Below are positions 34,214 to 45,005 of a stretch of DNA of 64,000 bases, one piece after another. Source of the DNA: Anastrepha obliqua (taxonomy: Eukaryota; Arthropoda; Insecta; Diptera; Tephritidae); NCBI RefSeq assembly GCF_027943255.1, contig NC_072895.1, positions 84,012,001-84,076,000 of the forward strand, in the 5' to 3' direction. Under the pieces are notes generated by a model that was given only the letters and a program-made list of their open reading frames with translations, had not been told where the DNA came from and made no database searches. How positions within the stretch are numbered: the stretch's first letter is position 1; each line of letters opens with the position of its first letter. The position numbers and the translations under genes are program-made.

Positions 34214-35510
34214 CGAGGAGTGCCTTTTATTTGGCAGGATTTGGCAACCCTGGTGTTGCAATCTGGCAACTGACAGCTGTATCGCAAAGTTTGACATTTT
34301 TTGGCTTTTACGTACTCAGAACGTTTTGAAATACCAGCGCTATTTGTGTTGTTTACAGTAACTTAAAAAATTCATCTCGGTCCAAAAATGGAATCAAATC
34401 GTGAACATTTTCGTGCGATTATTTTTTACAACTTTCGACGTGGATTAACTCAGCAACATTGCATGGATGAACTTAATTCATTTTTTGGCGATGAAGCTCC
34501 ATCAAGGACCAGTGTTTATCGATGGTATGGTGAATTCAATCGTGGTCGTAGTCCACTCCAAGACGAATTTCGTGAAGGTCGTCCAAAATCAGTTGTTGTT
34601 CCGAAAACCATTGATGCTGTGCGCGAACTGATATTGCAAGATCGTCATGTGACTTATCGTGAGATTGAGACAATCTTAGGCATTAGTGGGACCAGCATAC
34701 ATTCAATATTGCATAAACATTTGACTGTTAAAAAAATTTGTTCGCGTTGGATACCACAAAATTTGTCAATCGCTCAAAAAAAGGCTCGTGTCGATTGGTC
34801 GAAGGAAATGCTCAAAAAATACGATCGCGGGGCGCAATCGCGAAACACGTCTATGACATCGTGACAGGTGATGAATCATGGATTTACGCGTATGAGCCCG
34901 AAAGTAAACAGCAGTCGACTGTATGGATGTTTCAAGATGAGCCAAATCTAACAAAAGTTGTTCGCGCACGAAGCACTTCCAAGCAAATGGTCGCCTGTTT
35001 ATTCGGAAAAACTGGGCATGTCGCAACCGTACCACTAGAACAACGCAGAACAGTCAATTCTGAGTGGTACACAACCATTTGTTTGCCAGTGGTCTTCGAA
35101 GAAATTAGCAAAACCAATCGCCAAAGACGGATCACTCTTCACCAGGACAATGCGAGCTCTCACACATCGGCTCAAACAACTGCATTTTTGAGCAGCTAAA
35201 ACATCGAATTAATGGGTCATCCGCCGTATAGTTCTGACTTGGCATCGAATGACTTCTATTTATTCCCGTACGTAAAAAACAAACTGAGAGGTCAACGTTT
35301 TTCGACACCTGAAGAAGCGTTTGCGGCATTCAGAATGCATGTTGTGGAGGTACCTCATTCAGAGTGGCAAAAGTGCTTCGACAATTGGTCCAAACGCATG
35401 CAAAAGTATATAGATCTTCATGGAGAATATTTTGAAAAACAATAAAGTGATTTTCGATGATTAAAATTTGTTTTCGTTCTGTAATCCCGAAATATAAAAG
35501 GCACCCCTCG
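34214..35510 (+). mobile_element. Mariner element, copy B, full length, nested in a DD41D element
   Basis: The 1297-bp element starts CGAGGAGTGCCTTTTATTTG and ends in CGAGGGGTGCCTTTTATATT in reverse complement, with TA at 34212-34213 and 35511-35512. It is close to identical with copy A at 4095-5387, including the region upstream of the gene. The left end carries changes in the first 20 bp compared with copy A (CGAGGAG and a loss near TTTATTTGGCAGG). The transposase has different lesions from those of copy A. Confidence 0.95.
34388..35445 (+). pseudogene. Mariner transposase (DD34D), copy B, frameshift plus nonsense
   Basis: The first 150 or so codons are open (34388 to about 34835), including the region where copy A is shifted. 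A net gain of five bases near 34834-34840 then moves the frame, which ends early at 34862-34864. The shifted frame carries TGDESW and HQDNASSH up to a TAA at 35197-35199 where copy A reads on. The remainder, with the third aspartate in LASND, runs to EYFEKQ and the stop at 35443-35445. Dead enzyme, recent loss. Confidence 0.92.
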
Positions 35511-35516
35511 TATAAT

Positions 35517-36329
35517 TTAATGCTTGAAGATTATTTCATGCAAATGTTGACCGCGACTGAGCTTCAAATGGTCCATCCGCTTAGTCCAATTTTGGCATAC
35601 TCTTTCCAATGTTTCGGCCGGTATCTTAATGTTGTCTTCCAATAAGTTAATTGAAGCAGGCTTGTCTGAATAGACATGAGCTTTAACATAACCCCCCAAA
35701 AAGTAATCTAAAGGCGTTATATCGCACGATCTGGGTGGCCAATTGACAGGTGCCGAACGTGAAATAAAATGTTCACCGAACTCGCCTCTCAACAAGTCCA
35801 TTGTTACGCGTGCTGTGTGGCATGTGGCACCGCCTTGCTGAAACCACATGACATGCAAGTCAAGCTTTTGCATTTTGGGCAAAAAAAAGTTGGATATCAC
35901 TTAACGGTAGCGCTCACCATTCACAGTTACGTTACGATTCGCAGCATCTTTGAAGAAGTCCGGTCCAATGATACCTCCAGCCCATAAACCGCTCCAAACT
36001 GTGACCTTTTCTGCATGCATTGGTAGCTCTTCTAATTCTTCTGGCTGATCTTTACTCCAAAATCGACAATTCTGCTCATTTACGTACCCATTGATCCAAA
36101 AATGAGCTTCGTCGCTGAACACAATTTTTCGATAAAAAAGTGGATCTTCGGCCAACTTTCCAAGAGCCCATTCACCAAAAATTCTGCGTTGCCGTAGGTC
36201 GTTCGGCTTCAATTCTTTCACCAGCGCGCGATAAACTTTCTTAACAGAACACGCATTTTTACAATAAAATTCAATGATTTTCAAGCGTTGTTCTTTTGTA
36301 AGACGATTCATGGTTAAATTATAGACCAA
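35517..36329 (-). pseudogene. DD41D/rosa-type transposase, one nonsense codon, catalytic Asp lost
   Basis: The minus-strand frame runs from about 36329 to 35517, with a single TAA at 35901-35903 after NGERYR. The first catalytic block, IVFSDEAHFWINGYVN (about 36080-36125), is intact. The second reads WFQQGGATCHTA (about 35810-35845), where Gly replaces the Asp expected in QQDGAT. The third is ITPLDYFLGGYV (about 35690-35720), 41 residues on. The N-terminal region goes straight from VYRAL to KELKPNDL, so about 75 residues of the DNA-binding domain are missing relative to the family. It keeps a normal C-terminus, GQHLHEIIFKH. Confidence 0.85.
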
Positions 36330-36424
36330 ACTGAAGATGTTTGACAGTGAAACAAAACACGAAACGTGCGTCAGCTGTTTAAACCAACTGTTTAAAAAGA
36401 TAATAGCTAAAAAATCACCTGTTA

Positions 36425-37905
36425 TAAGTACATGCGAAAAACTCCAGAAGAGGAGAAGAAGGTTTAGATATATCGTTTTTGAGAAAATTATGCATTTTTT
36501 AACAAAAAGTTCGAAATTGAGATGAAAATCCTCGGTGAATATACATTTAAAATTTCAATCAGCCAAGTTTTGTTTGAGTTATTAGTCCGGCCTTTTTGAA
36601 AAATGTAGTTTCGGCAAAAATGCGTCCAGAGGCTTAAGTACGAATCGCAGTGGGAGAGGCTGCAACAAAATTTAAAGTAATGTTTCTTATCTAAATTTTA
36701 AATTGAAGCTGGGTGTATTGACTAATAAAGCACATAGAAAGGATTAAATGAGTAAAGCACGTCCAAGGGTAAGATTTCTATTAATGCATGTTTGAAGAAA
36801 AGAATTTGAAATTCCTACGATGGCCTATTCGCATACCGATGATCTTTGCTTGAAATCTTTGCTTACTAGAGGAAGCAAGATGAGATGTCGCTCGTGAAGG
36901 CCACTAAACTAAAAAGTAAGATAAATCAACCGAGATGGTATTACTTGTGACATCAATTTTATTTTTATTTGTTTATCGTAATATGCAATCTACGAATTTG
37001 TACTGTCAAATCTAATTCGCAGACTTAAATTTGTGATTAGTGGTGTCTAGAATTTTCAAAAAATCGATTTTTTGTTTTTTTCCATATTTCGAAAGCATAG
37101 GCTTTTGAGAATATATAGTAAATTTTTTGGAAGGATATTCCCAGTATTTTCGATTCTACAGCCGTTTTAGCAAGTAGAGTCAGATTCGTGGTGTTGTCAA
37201 AACACAAAAAAAAAAAAACTATTCAACCGAATCGTCTGAAATTTGAATATGTTGTTCTCAACATCGTTTTTTTTTTTTTTTTTGATTAAAAAACTGAAAA
37301 AACCCGATTTTTAGAGTGTCAAACTCAAAACCGCACCATTTTGTCAAGAAAAAAATTTTATTCTAGTACGGAATACGGCTACAGTCATACTGATTAAACA
37401 TTTTTTGGTTTTTGTTTTTCAGATAAATAGAACAGCCAAAATGGACAATACCGTCCAGGACCACTTTGGGAGGGTCAACTTCAGCGCCATTTTTAAAATT
37501 ATTAAAATAAAAAAAATAAATTTTTTTCATTTTTGTATGTAAAAGAAGTTAAATAAAAAACCTAAAAAAGTTAAATATCGCTTCTAATTTTTTTATTGTA
37601 AAAAAAATTCCTGAAAATACTCTAAATTTTCGATCTCTAGTCCACCGGAATCCCTTAAGTTTGTTAATTATTAAAGACACGGGCAAATGTGCCATGTGCT
37701 ATAAGAAAGAAAAACGAAGAAAAGGGCCGCTTTTCATGTTCCAAGCAACGACTACACACTAAGGACTTTGTTTGTGCAACTCACTTTTCACCCGAGGACA
37801 AGAGTTCTTTTTTTTATCATATGCTACATTTTAGTTATTGGAATTTTTGGTATTTTTATTGAAAATTTGAAAATTAATTGATTTGATGTAGGCTCATTGC
37901 TTCTA
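36425..37905. other. AT-rich stretch, no confirmed element
   Basis: Homopolymer-rich sequence with A/T runs at 37205-37220 and 37267-37283. A short segment at 37680-37800 reads TGKCAMCYKKEKRRKG in one frame, faintly like a zinc-binding transposase tail, but too short to name. Nothing else recognised. Confidence 0.3.
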
Positions 37906-38079
37906 GTACGGGTGGGCCACATAGCGTTTGCTTTTTGAACCACCTATTTTTTTGAGAATGATAACACAAATGACATGTGTGAAATGTGAAATGTGTTCAT
38001 AATTTATTTAAAGGTTTGACATTTACGAAATGGGACCCTATACGCTTGAACAAAATTGGGAAATATTGTAAACCTATTT

Positions 38080-39125
38080 GGGTAAGACTCCGTCAGAAAA
38101 TATGAGATTTGCAAGTGGTCTTTCGATTTCTTTGAAACTTTGGGAAATATTAGTTCTAGGTAAGATACATTCAAGCCTAAAAGGATTTTGAAAAATTTTC
38201 AAAATTGAGTCATCTACGCCATGTTGAATATCGGGACCGTGTTTTTTCAAAAATCAATATTTCTTGAACCGGTGGATGGATTTCAATGCAATTTACAGAC
38301 AATATAGAAACAAATAAGTAGTTTAAATTAGTATTATGTAAAAAAAAAATTTCGAAATTTTGACCAAAAAAAAGTCAAAAAATTTTTTTGAATCAATTTT
38401 TAGTTGATTTGGCCACTTTTTTAGATTTTCTGTTATACACGTAACGATTCCTTATGATTTAACCTTTATTTTGAAAAAAAAAATTTTATGGTGTCTATAA
38501 TAGTTCTCGAGATATTGCGATTTTAGTGGAAGCGAACACCGTGAATTTCGCGGTTACGCAGCGCAGGAGTAGAAAAACGCGCACAGACCTGCAGCAGTCT
38601 GCTCCAGTCACTTCATACAGGAACACATAACGCAGCGCGAACCGTGCGTGCGTACGCGAAAGTGCGTGCGCGCTTCCACTAAAATCGCAATATCTCCAGA
38701 ACTATTATAGACACCATAAAATTTTTTTTTTCAAAATAAAGGTTAAATCATAAGGAATCGTTACGTGTATAACAGAAAATCTAAAAAAGTGGCCAAATCA
38801 ACTAAAAATTGATTCAAAAAAATTTTTTGACTTTTTTTTGGTCAAAATTTCGAAATTTTTTTTTTACATAATACTAATTTAAACTACTTATTTGTTTCTA
38901 TATTGTCTGTAAATTGCATTGAAATCCATCCACCGGTTCAAGAAATATTGATTTTTGAAAAAACACGGTCCCGATATTCAACATGGCGTAGATGACTCAA
39001 TTTTGAAAATTTTTCAAAATCCTTTTAGGCTTGAATGTATCTTACCTAGAACTAATATTTCCCAAAGTTTCAAAGAAATCGAAAGACCACTTGCAAATCT
39101 CATATATTCTGACGGAGTCTTACCC
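38080..39125. mobile_element. Foldback-type element with two 455-bp inverted arms and a GC-rich centre
   Basis: Positions 38080-38534 are the reverse complement of 38671-39125, beginning GGGTAAGACTCCGTCAGAA at both outer ends. The arms are the same length with no indels and only a few mismatches, for example CTCGAG against CTGGAG near the inner end. The 136-bp centre (38535-38670) is GC-rich with many CG pairs and internal repeats of the cgcagcgc type, in sharp contrast to the AT-rich arms. A 4-bp ATTT flanks both sides and may be the target duplication. No protein is encoded. I cannot assign a superfamily. Near-identity of the arms means recent origin, gene conversion, or an assembly artefact. 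Confidence 0.85.
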
Positions 39126-39169
39126 ATTTCCAAAGTGGGGAGTCTTCTTCTTCTTCCGCGGTTACAGTA

Positions 39170-39566
39170 AATGGCGAGCGTTACCGTGACATGCTCAACG
39201 AGTTTTTGTTTTCAATAATTGAAGAGGATGACATGGACGACATTTGGTTTCAACAGGACAGTGCAACTTGTCACACTGCCAAAGTTACTCTCGAACTTTT
39301 GGCTACCGTTTTTGAATTCCGATATCAATTGGCCGTCTCGGAGCTGTGATTTAAGCCCGTTGGACTATTTTTTATGGGGAACCGTTAAGGGCAAATGCTA
39401 TGTGAACCATCCAGAGACGATTGATGCTTTAAAACACGAAATCGAAGTTACCATTCATGAAATTGGAGCCCAAACAATCGATGTGCTTAAAAATTGGGTT
39501 GATCGAATGGCCTACTGTAAAGCTAATCGTGGCAGTCATTTGAACGATATTATTTTTCATTCATAA
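39170..39566 (+). pseudogene. DD41D-type transposase, C-terminal third, one frameshift
   Basis: VNGERYRDMLNEFLFS (about 39170) leads to IWFQQDSATCHTAKVTLELL (about 39241-39300), with the second catalytic Asp kept. A frameshift near 39310 follows. Then come INWPSRSCDLSPLDYFLWG (about 39325-39380), with the third Asp, and the C-terminus GSHLNDIIFHS with the stop at 39564-39566. The first catalytic block is gone. Sequence style differs from both the 28970 and 35517 copies. Confidence 0.8.
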
Positions 39567-39669
39567 ATGACAATGTTCAATCTTCAAAATAAAAAAAAAG
39601 TTTGAAAAAATATTGATTAGTTTTTTTTTATAGCCGATTCAAAAAGCAAATTTTACATGGCCCACCCTA

Positions 39670-41460
39670 TATAAAAACTTACATTACATCCAGAAAACTC
39701 AATAAAATCCAATTCATATTAAATGAAGTGAATATAAAAGTTGAAAAATAATATCAATTTTTTCGAACAACTTATATTAGGGCAATTGTTTTAAAGTAAT
39801 AAAATTTTATTTAGAAGAGGATGCTTTTTTCCTACTCCTTAGAAAGAATTTCTAATTTTCTTAAACATTAAACAGCGGGCCGGCTACTTATCATCTTGCT
39901 TGAGTACATTTTGGAAAAAAAGGTGCTTTAAAATTCCCCTCCAATGAAATGCCTCACTAGAGAGCATAAAGCTCAGAAAGCAGAGAAAAAGAAGAAGACT
40001 GCGCAAAACTAAGTGAATAGAAATTTATTAGAAATGTATGACAATTAGCTAAATTGCAGCATTTTCTCACATGCGAAAACTGCCACAAAGTTGCGAATAA
40101 GCGCAAAATCCTATCTAACAGCGATTTGTCGGCCTTTGACACTTCAAATTTCTCGCGAGGCTGGTTTCGTTTTTATTTGCCATTTTTTAGCGGCAATTGT
40201 AATTCTAAGGTAGAATAATTTTTTTACTCAGTTGCATTTTTACAAATTGTTTTATTATTGCTTTAAAAAATTTTTGCGCATTATTGTGTTTTGTTCACTG
40301 ATTTTTCTGACAGAATTTAAAGGAAATATTTTGCATTTGAAGCTTTGAAAGTAAAGCCAGCACCTTAACACCCTTTTCAAATTCACTCGCACAAGGTGCA
40401 ATTCGTGACAAATATTAAGGAATAATTAATATTAAATTGATTTTTTAATATTAATTTTTTTTTTGTTTTTGAAATTAGTGCCTTTGTTATAAGATTTCAT
40501 CCCGAAAATATGCGTCCACTCAGTGTACCCTTGAGGTAAGTTTCTCGATGTACAATAAACTTGCGGTAAAATTTTCTATTTATTTATAAAAAACTGGCGA
40601 AGAGAGAAGCGCAATATCAAAGTTCACGTTTCAAAATTTCATGCACACAATTGCAACTGCCAACTTTGGTTTAATGCTGAATAACAAAGGACGTCGGCTA
40701 AATGATAAGAATGTCGCCAGACATCACAGTCGAAGCAGCACACACACTTTAACATTTCCACAAAAGTTAAAATAAATTTGAAAATTGAAAAAAGTTTTAG
40801 GGCGAAAATGCTGCAGAATTGCACGAAGATGAACTGTGAAGAATAAGAAATGCAAATATGACGTAATTTGAATAAAATAAATTCTTGCAATAAATAGACG
40901 ACATTAAGAGAAATTGAAGTGAAAGAAGTTTACGTTTATTGAAATTACATTAAAATAACTTTCTTGACAAGTTTGAAGCTCACATTTGAACATATATACA
41001 TACATACATACACACATACATACATACATATATTGTAGCAATTGAGAGCGATAAAATGTGCTAAAGTTTGAGCGCCTGTAGTCAATGCAGTGCAATGAAA
41101 TAGCAAAACGTGTTCTCGTCATCCGGTGTAAATGAGCTTCCATCAGTGCACAGCAAATCATCATTCTATATCATACACTAACCTGGGAATATATGCCAGA
41201 GGAACTTGCTGGCTCTGAAGGGAGGAAGGTGAAACCGCCAAGTATGTGCTGGCATCGTACCCAGCACCGATCCAAAAGATGGATCGTTAAACGAAGTATT
41301 TTTCCCGAGGAAGAAATAATACTCCACAAAATAAGATAAATACTAAAATTTACTGAACAAGTTGAGCGAAATTCGAAAAATAAAAAGTATTTAATTGTTT
41401 GGAGTAAAAGTATTGCTGTCCGTTAGAAAACAGATTCCAATAAATAAATGAATTAGAAAA
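39670..41460. other. No gene recognised
   Basis: AT-rich. A run of ATAC-type tetranucleotide repeats lies at about 40992-41034. No transposon or coding motif found. Confidence 0.4.
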
Positions 41461-41464
41461 AAAC

Positions 41465-41790
41465 AAAAAAAAAATACTTTGGAGCAAACCATTTTTATTT
41501 TTCGACATAGTCTCCCTTTAGGCTTATACACTTCGTCCTACGTTGTTATATTTTGATGATCCTTTTCGAATAGTAGGATTTATCCAAGTCTGAAAAAAGC
41601 TATTCGTTTCGGCAATCATCTGCTCGTTTGAATAAAACCTTTTTCCGTCAGTAATTTCTTCAAATTCGGGAACAAAGAGTATTTCGAGGGACCCGAGTGA
41701 GTCAAGAGCGGAGAATAGAGTAAGGTATGTGAAACGAATTCTAACAATATTTCCATTAATTTTGTGACCACAACTGCTGAAGGAAAATCA
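41465..41790 (-). pseudogene. Irritans-like mariner, 3' end relic
   Basis: On the minus strand, LMEILLEFVSHTLLYSPLL (about 41700-41760) resembles the region up to PPYSPDLAPSD. Next comes YSLFPNLKKLLTEKGF (about 41635-41680) and a KPKGRL-like end near 41515, which together are the C-terminal sequence of an irritans-type transposase. The third catalytic Asp is not preserved. It abuts the left end of the next mariner relic. Confidence 0.55.
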
Positions 41791-41837
41791 CTCGACTTTC
41801 TCGATTTAAACGAATAACAAGCACAAAGGAATAAAAC

Positions 41838-42953
41838 ATGGGCTGAAAGTCCCGGGCCTAACATCCAGGGTTTCCTATATTCGACGGACCCATCTGGCAA
41901 CCCGGTATCTTTTGACAGAGACGTCAGATCACTTAATGACATACCGCGTTGAAAGCGTCAGTCCAAGCAGATTTTTACCATGGAGCAGTACACGCCACGC
42001 GAGCGCTCCCAAATAATGTGAAAAGTGCGCCTTCTAAGAACACCATTAAACGTTTGTACGAAAGGTTTTCGACTGGTGATGCGACCAAAGCGATCGGATG
42101 AGAATATTGCTCTTATACGGGCCAGTGTTGAGACGTCGCCAAGGACATCCCAAAATCAACATTCTCAGCAGTTGGGCATTGCTCGGACCACTTTACAACG
42201 AACTATCCGCATTGATTTGCATTTATTCCCGTATAAGATTCAATTGACGCAAAGATTGTTGCCTGCGGACAAGCCTTGTCGATTGGAATGGGCCCAAAAA
42301 ACACATGGGTCCGTCGAATATGGGCAACCCTGTATAAATGGCACTATTTTTATTGCCTTTGCCTCTTTTTCAGTTAGTACTAGCCTTGCAAAGACAGCTG
42401 TGAAAATTTCATGACATTTTATTCATTAGTTAGTTAGTTATTGAGCTAAAAGTGGATTCAAAATAATGGATCAAAAAGAGTTTCTGCTGCGACATCCACT
42501 GCGCCCAAATGAGGCGGTAGCACCAGAAAGCATAAACAAATCCATAAAATCGTTTTGAATGATCGAAAAGTTAAGTTGCGTGAGTTAGCGGACATCGTAA
42601 AAATATCAAATGAACCTATTGGATTTGTATTGCATGAGGATTTGACTATGAGAAAGCTCTGTTCAAAATAACTGTTGACCAAAAACAAGAACTTGTTGAT
42701 GATGGCAGAACTTCATGAATTGAACTTCGAATTGCTTACGCATTCACATTATTCGCCAGATTTGGTTCCCAGCGGCTACTGGCTGACCTAAATAAATGCT
42801 CAGCAATAAGAAATTCCGCTCAATTGAAGAGGTTATCGCGGAAACTGAGACCTATTTTGTTCTTGATGAAAATTACGTTGATAAATAAAGCTAATTTTGA
42901 ACAACAAAAAAATGCGTTTTTGCATTGTTGGGCCCAGGACTTTTCAGCCCGGC
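41838..42953 (+). mobile_element. Irritans-type mariner, decayed and internally deleted, with a nested DD41D derivative
   Basis: The ends are TGGGCTGAAAGTCCCGGGCC (left) and CGGGCTGAAAAGTCCTGGGC (right, reverse complement). The transposase starts MDQKEF at 42466. Further traces in shifting frames include KIVLNDRKVKLRELADIVKIS (about 42548-42610) and HYSPDLVPSGYW (about 42745-42785), where the third catalytic Asp has become Gly. The central catalytic part is absent and there are many stops. The segment 41866-42332 is a separate insertion. Confidence 0.75.
41866..42332 (+). mobile_element. DD41D-type deletion derivative (MITE-like), 467 bp
   Basis: The terminal repeats are CAGGGTTTCCTATATTCGAC on the left and CAGGGTTGCCCATATTCGAC on the right (reverse complement), both followed by GGACCCAT. 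Inside is the N-terminal part only: MEQYTPRERSQIM (41980), then PKRSDENIALIRASVE (about 42085), LGIARTTLQRTI and YKIQLTQRLLPADKP to about 42290. All catalytic blocks are missing. The right end has TA next to it; the left has TC, so the duplication is imperfect. Confidence 0.8.
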
Positions 42954-42955
42954 AA

Positions 42956-44640
42956 TCTGGCTGAAACTTGGTGTGTGTTCTTTTCAGAGGTGTTACTAAC
43001 TGAACATAGTCTCGATAGGCGGCAGTTGTGCCATCTTTCTGGCTTTACAGTGACTTTTCTAACGATCCTTGTACTCTGAGTACATGAAGGGGCACAATAG
43101 ATCTTTCAGGTTGCGGTGCTACACCACTTTTAGTATAAAACTAATAAAATCATACGCATTACACGAGCAAAATACACGAATTTTCAATTGTCGTTGAATA
43201 ACAAATTTAGTAGAACGAAAATGCACGGGAAGTAAATACTGTGATTAGCAGCTGTGGTTGTTACTTGAGACAACTAATTAAACGCAAAAAAAAGTTTAGC
43301 ACTACGACGTAAACACATCAAGCTAAATGAAACAAAAAATAAAAAAAACAACAACAAATACAAAGAGAAACATTCTTGGCTGAATAATAAAAGACAAAGC
43401 AATAAAACAGCTCGCTCTATTCATTTTTTGACTTTCCTTTGTCTTGTATTCTACAACGTTGCCTTTTTTCGTTGGATGTTTATCTGTTGCTTCTTTGGAG
43501 ACATTAATTTATACAGGGTTACCAGGCATACGTTGCCATGTGCACAATCAGATATCAAAATCCAGTTCACTAGTCAAGTCACACAACGATGTATACATAT
43601 AATGCATAGGGGGAGCCAATATCAGATCATTAACCGGCTCTCAGCGATTTTCAGGGAATCAGCTGATTTGCTGACGTAACCGGGGAAGTGATAGCGGTTT
43701 ATTTACGACGGCGGGCAGAAAAAACTTGGATTTTGTTGGTGATATACGAGCACAGCCAAATCAAAATCAACGAAGTAACCGACTGGAAGACTAATTGGAT
43801 GCGTGTGCGAGTACGTGTGAAATGATCGAAGTTATCGATGTTACTCTCACAATTTTACTTCGGATAATCTGTCATCCTTGAAGTTCATCTATCACAGACG
43901 AATCGCATAAGCAGGCTAAAGAAAAAAGAAACGATTAAAAACAGTGAGGGATGCACACCTAGAGGGTCTCCTGAACTCAAAACAATGTTCCCCGACCTTT
44001 TTCGATTGCTTAAATTATGCCTGATTAGTAGGTAGTGTTTGCGATCAATGTTTCGTTATGTTGGACTACGTGCTAAGTCTATAGTATTCTATTACATTAC
44101 TCCTAGAATATTATGCCTAAAAGGACATAGTAGTTTCTAAAATCATTCGCGGAATAGTATTCATATAATTTTTTTTAATAATGTGGCTTGCAAGCAAAAA
44201 AATATTTTCTGAAAATAATCTTTTAAATCAAAAATCTCAAAAATGGTTACGTTTTGGACATCATGTCAAGAAATCAAATTAATCAAAAATGGTCTAAACA
44301 AAACGGTCCTTGAGTACGCGGGACAACTTTTTCGGAAATGCTTTATAATTACAATGTCTAGTTCAGATAACCCGAGTTTCAGTAATGGATATGATCTAAA
44401 TAGAAGGCAATTTTCAGAAAAAATTTAAGAAAATCGACTCTAGGCATGATTGTTTAACTAAATAATTAAAACAATATTTCGAAAACACTGAAATGGGAGG
44501 TCCTACGCTATTTCCAGACATTGCCCCTTCTTCACTTGCTGCTTGAACATCATTTTCGTCAATAAATTTTCGAAGTTGTAAGAACTTTAAGTTGTATTTT
44601 TCTAACGATTTGATGATATTCAAGGGGGCGCAAAATTAGT
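42956..44640. other. No gene recognised
   Basis: Mixed composition. Near 43511 a TACAGGGTTACC segment resembles the start of the DD41D derivative's terminal repeat, without a partner. The rest is unrecognised. Confidence 0.35.
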
Positions 44641-45005
44641 CACCCTACCGCAAGATTTATAATTTGTTTAAATGCCGTACGTCAATCATATTTGACACTT
44701 TTGAACTACATAGCTGTACGAGGGCGAATTGCGTTATGAACTGCCGAAACCCGTATTCACCTCATCTGACTCCCTACGAATTTTTCTAGTTCCCAAATAT
44801 GTAGAAATGGCTCGCGGGAAAAGGATATAGTTCAAACGAGGTAGTTATCGACGAGACAGAGACGTATTTTGGAGAGTTCGGTAAATCCTATTTTTTGGAG
44901 GGGTAAAACAAATGGCCGGGGCGTTGGGAGAAGTGTATCTTTCTAAAAGGATTTTTTAAAAAATGGCGTTTTCATTTCTAACACGGGTACTTATTGAACC
45001 CCCCT
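44640..45005 (+). pseudogene. Irritans-like mariner, 3' third with right terminal repeat
   Basis: Frames shift through YSPHLTPYEFF-like sequence (about 44752-44790), the degraded third catalytic block. Then come PNM*KWLAGKGYSSNEVVIDETETYF (about 44795-44875) and a GRWEKCIFLKG-like end (about 44925). The right terminal repeat reads GAGGGGGGTTCAATAAGTAC in reverse complement near 44985-45005. The 5' part is absent. Confidence 0.65.

Larger units (their letters stand above)
34112..36422 (-). mobile_element. DD41D/rosa-type element with a nested mariner
   Basis: The ends share GTGATTTTTTA: AAGTGTGATTTTTTAAGAG on the left and ACAGGTGATTTTTTAGCTA on the right in reverse complement. TA flanks both sides (34110-34111, 36423-36424). 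Leaving out the mariner at 34214-35510, the element is about 1.0 kb. The mariner lies between the left end and the transposase stop, so this element was there first. The transposase is on the minus strand and is listed separately. Confidence 0.85.
37909..39667 (+). mobile_element. DD41D-type element, third lineage, holding a foldback element
   Basis: The left end, CGGGTGGGCCACATAGCGTT, and right end, GGGTGGGCCATGTAAAATTT (reverse complement), are both followed by TGCTTTTTGAA. TA flanks lie at 37907-37908 and 39668-39669. The start of the transposase, MGPYTLEQNWEIL (about 38027-38065), lies left of the foldback element at 38080-39125. The C-terminal third lies to its right. About 200 codons between them are missing. 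Without the foldback the element would be about 0.7 kb. Confidence 0.8.

Noticed and set aside
37680..37800. PiggyBac-type zinc-binding C-terminus or THAP domain
   Set aside because: Only one short CxxC-like segment with frame change, and no transposase core or TTAA ends nearby.
38080..39125. Giant hairpin as a small-RNA precursor or replication origin
   Set aside because: The arm length, matching outer ends and location inside a transposon fit a foldback element better. No sequence evidence for a regulatory hairpin.
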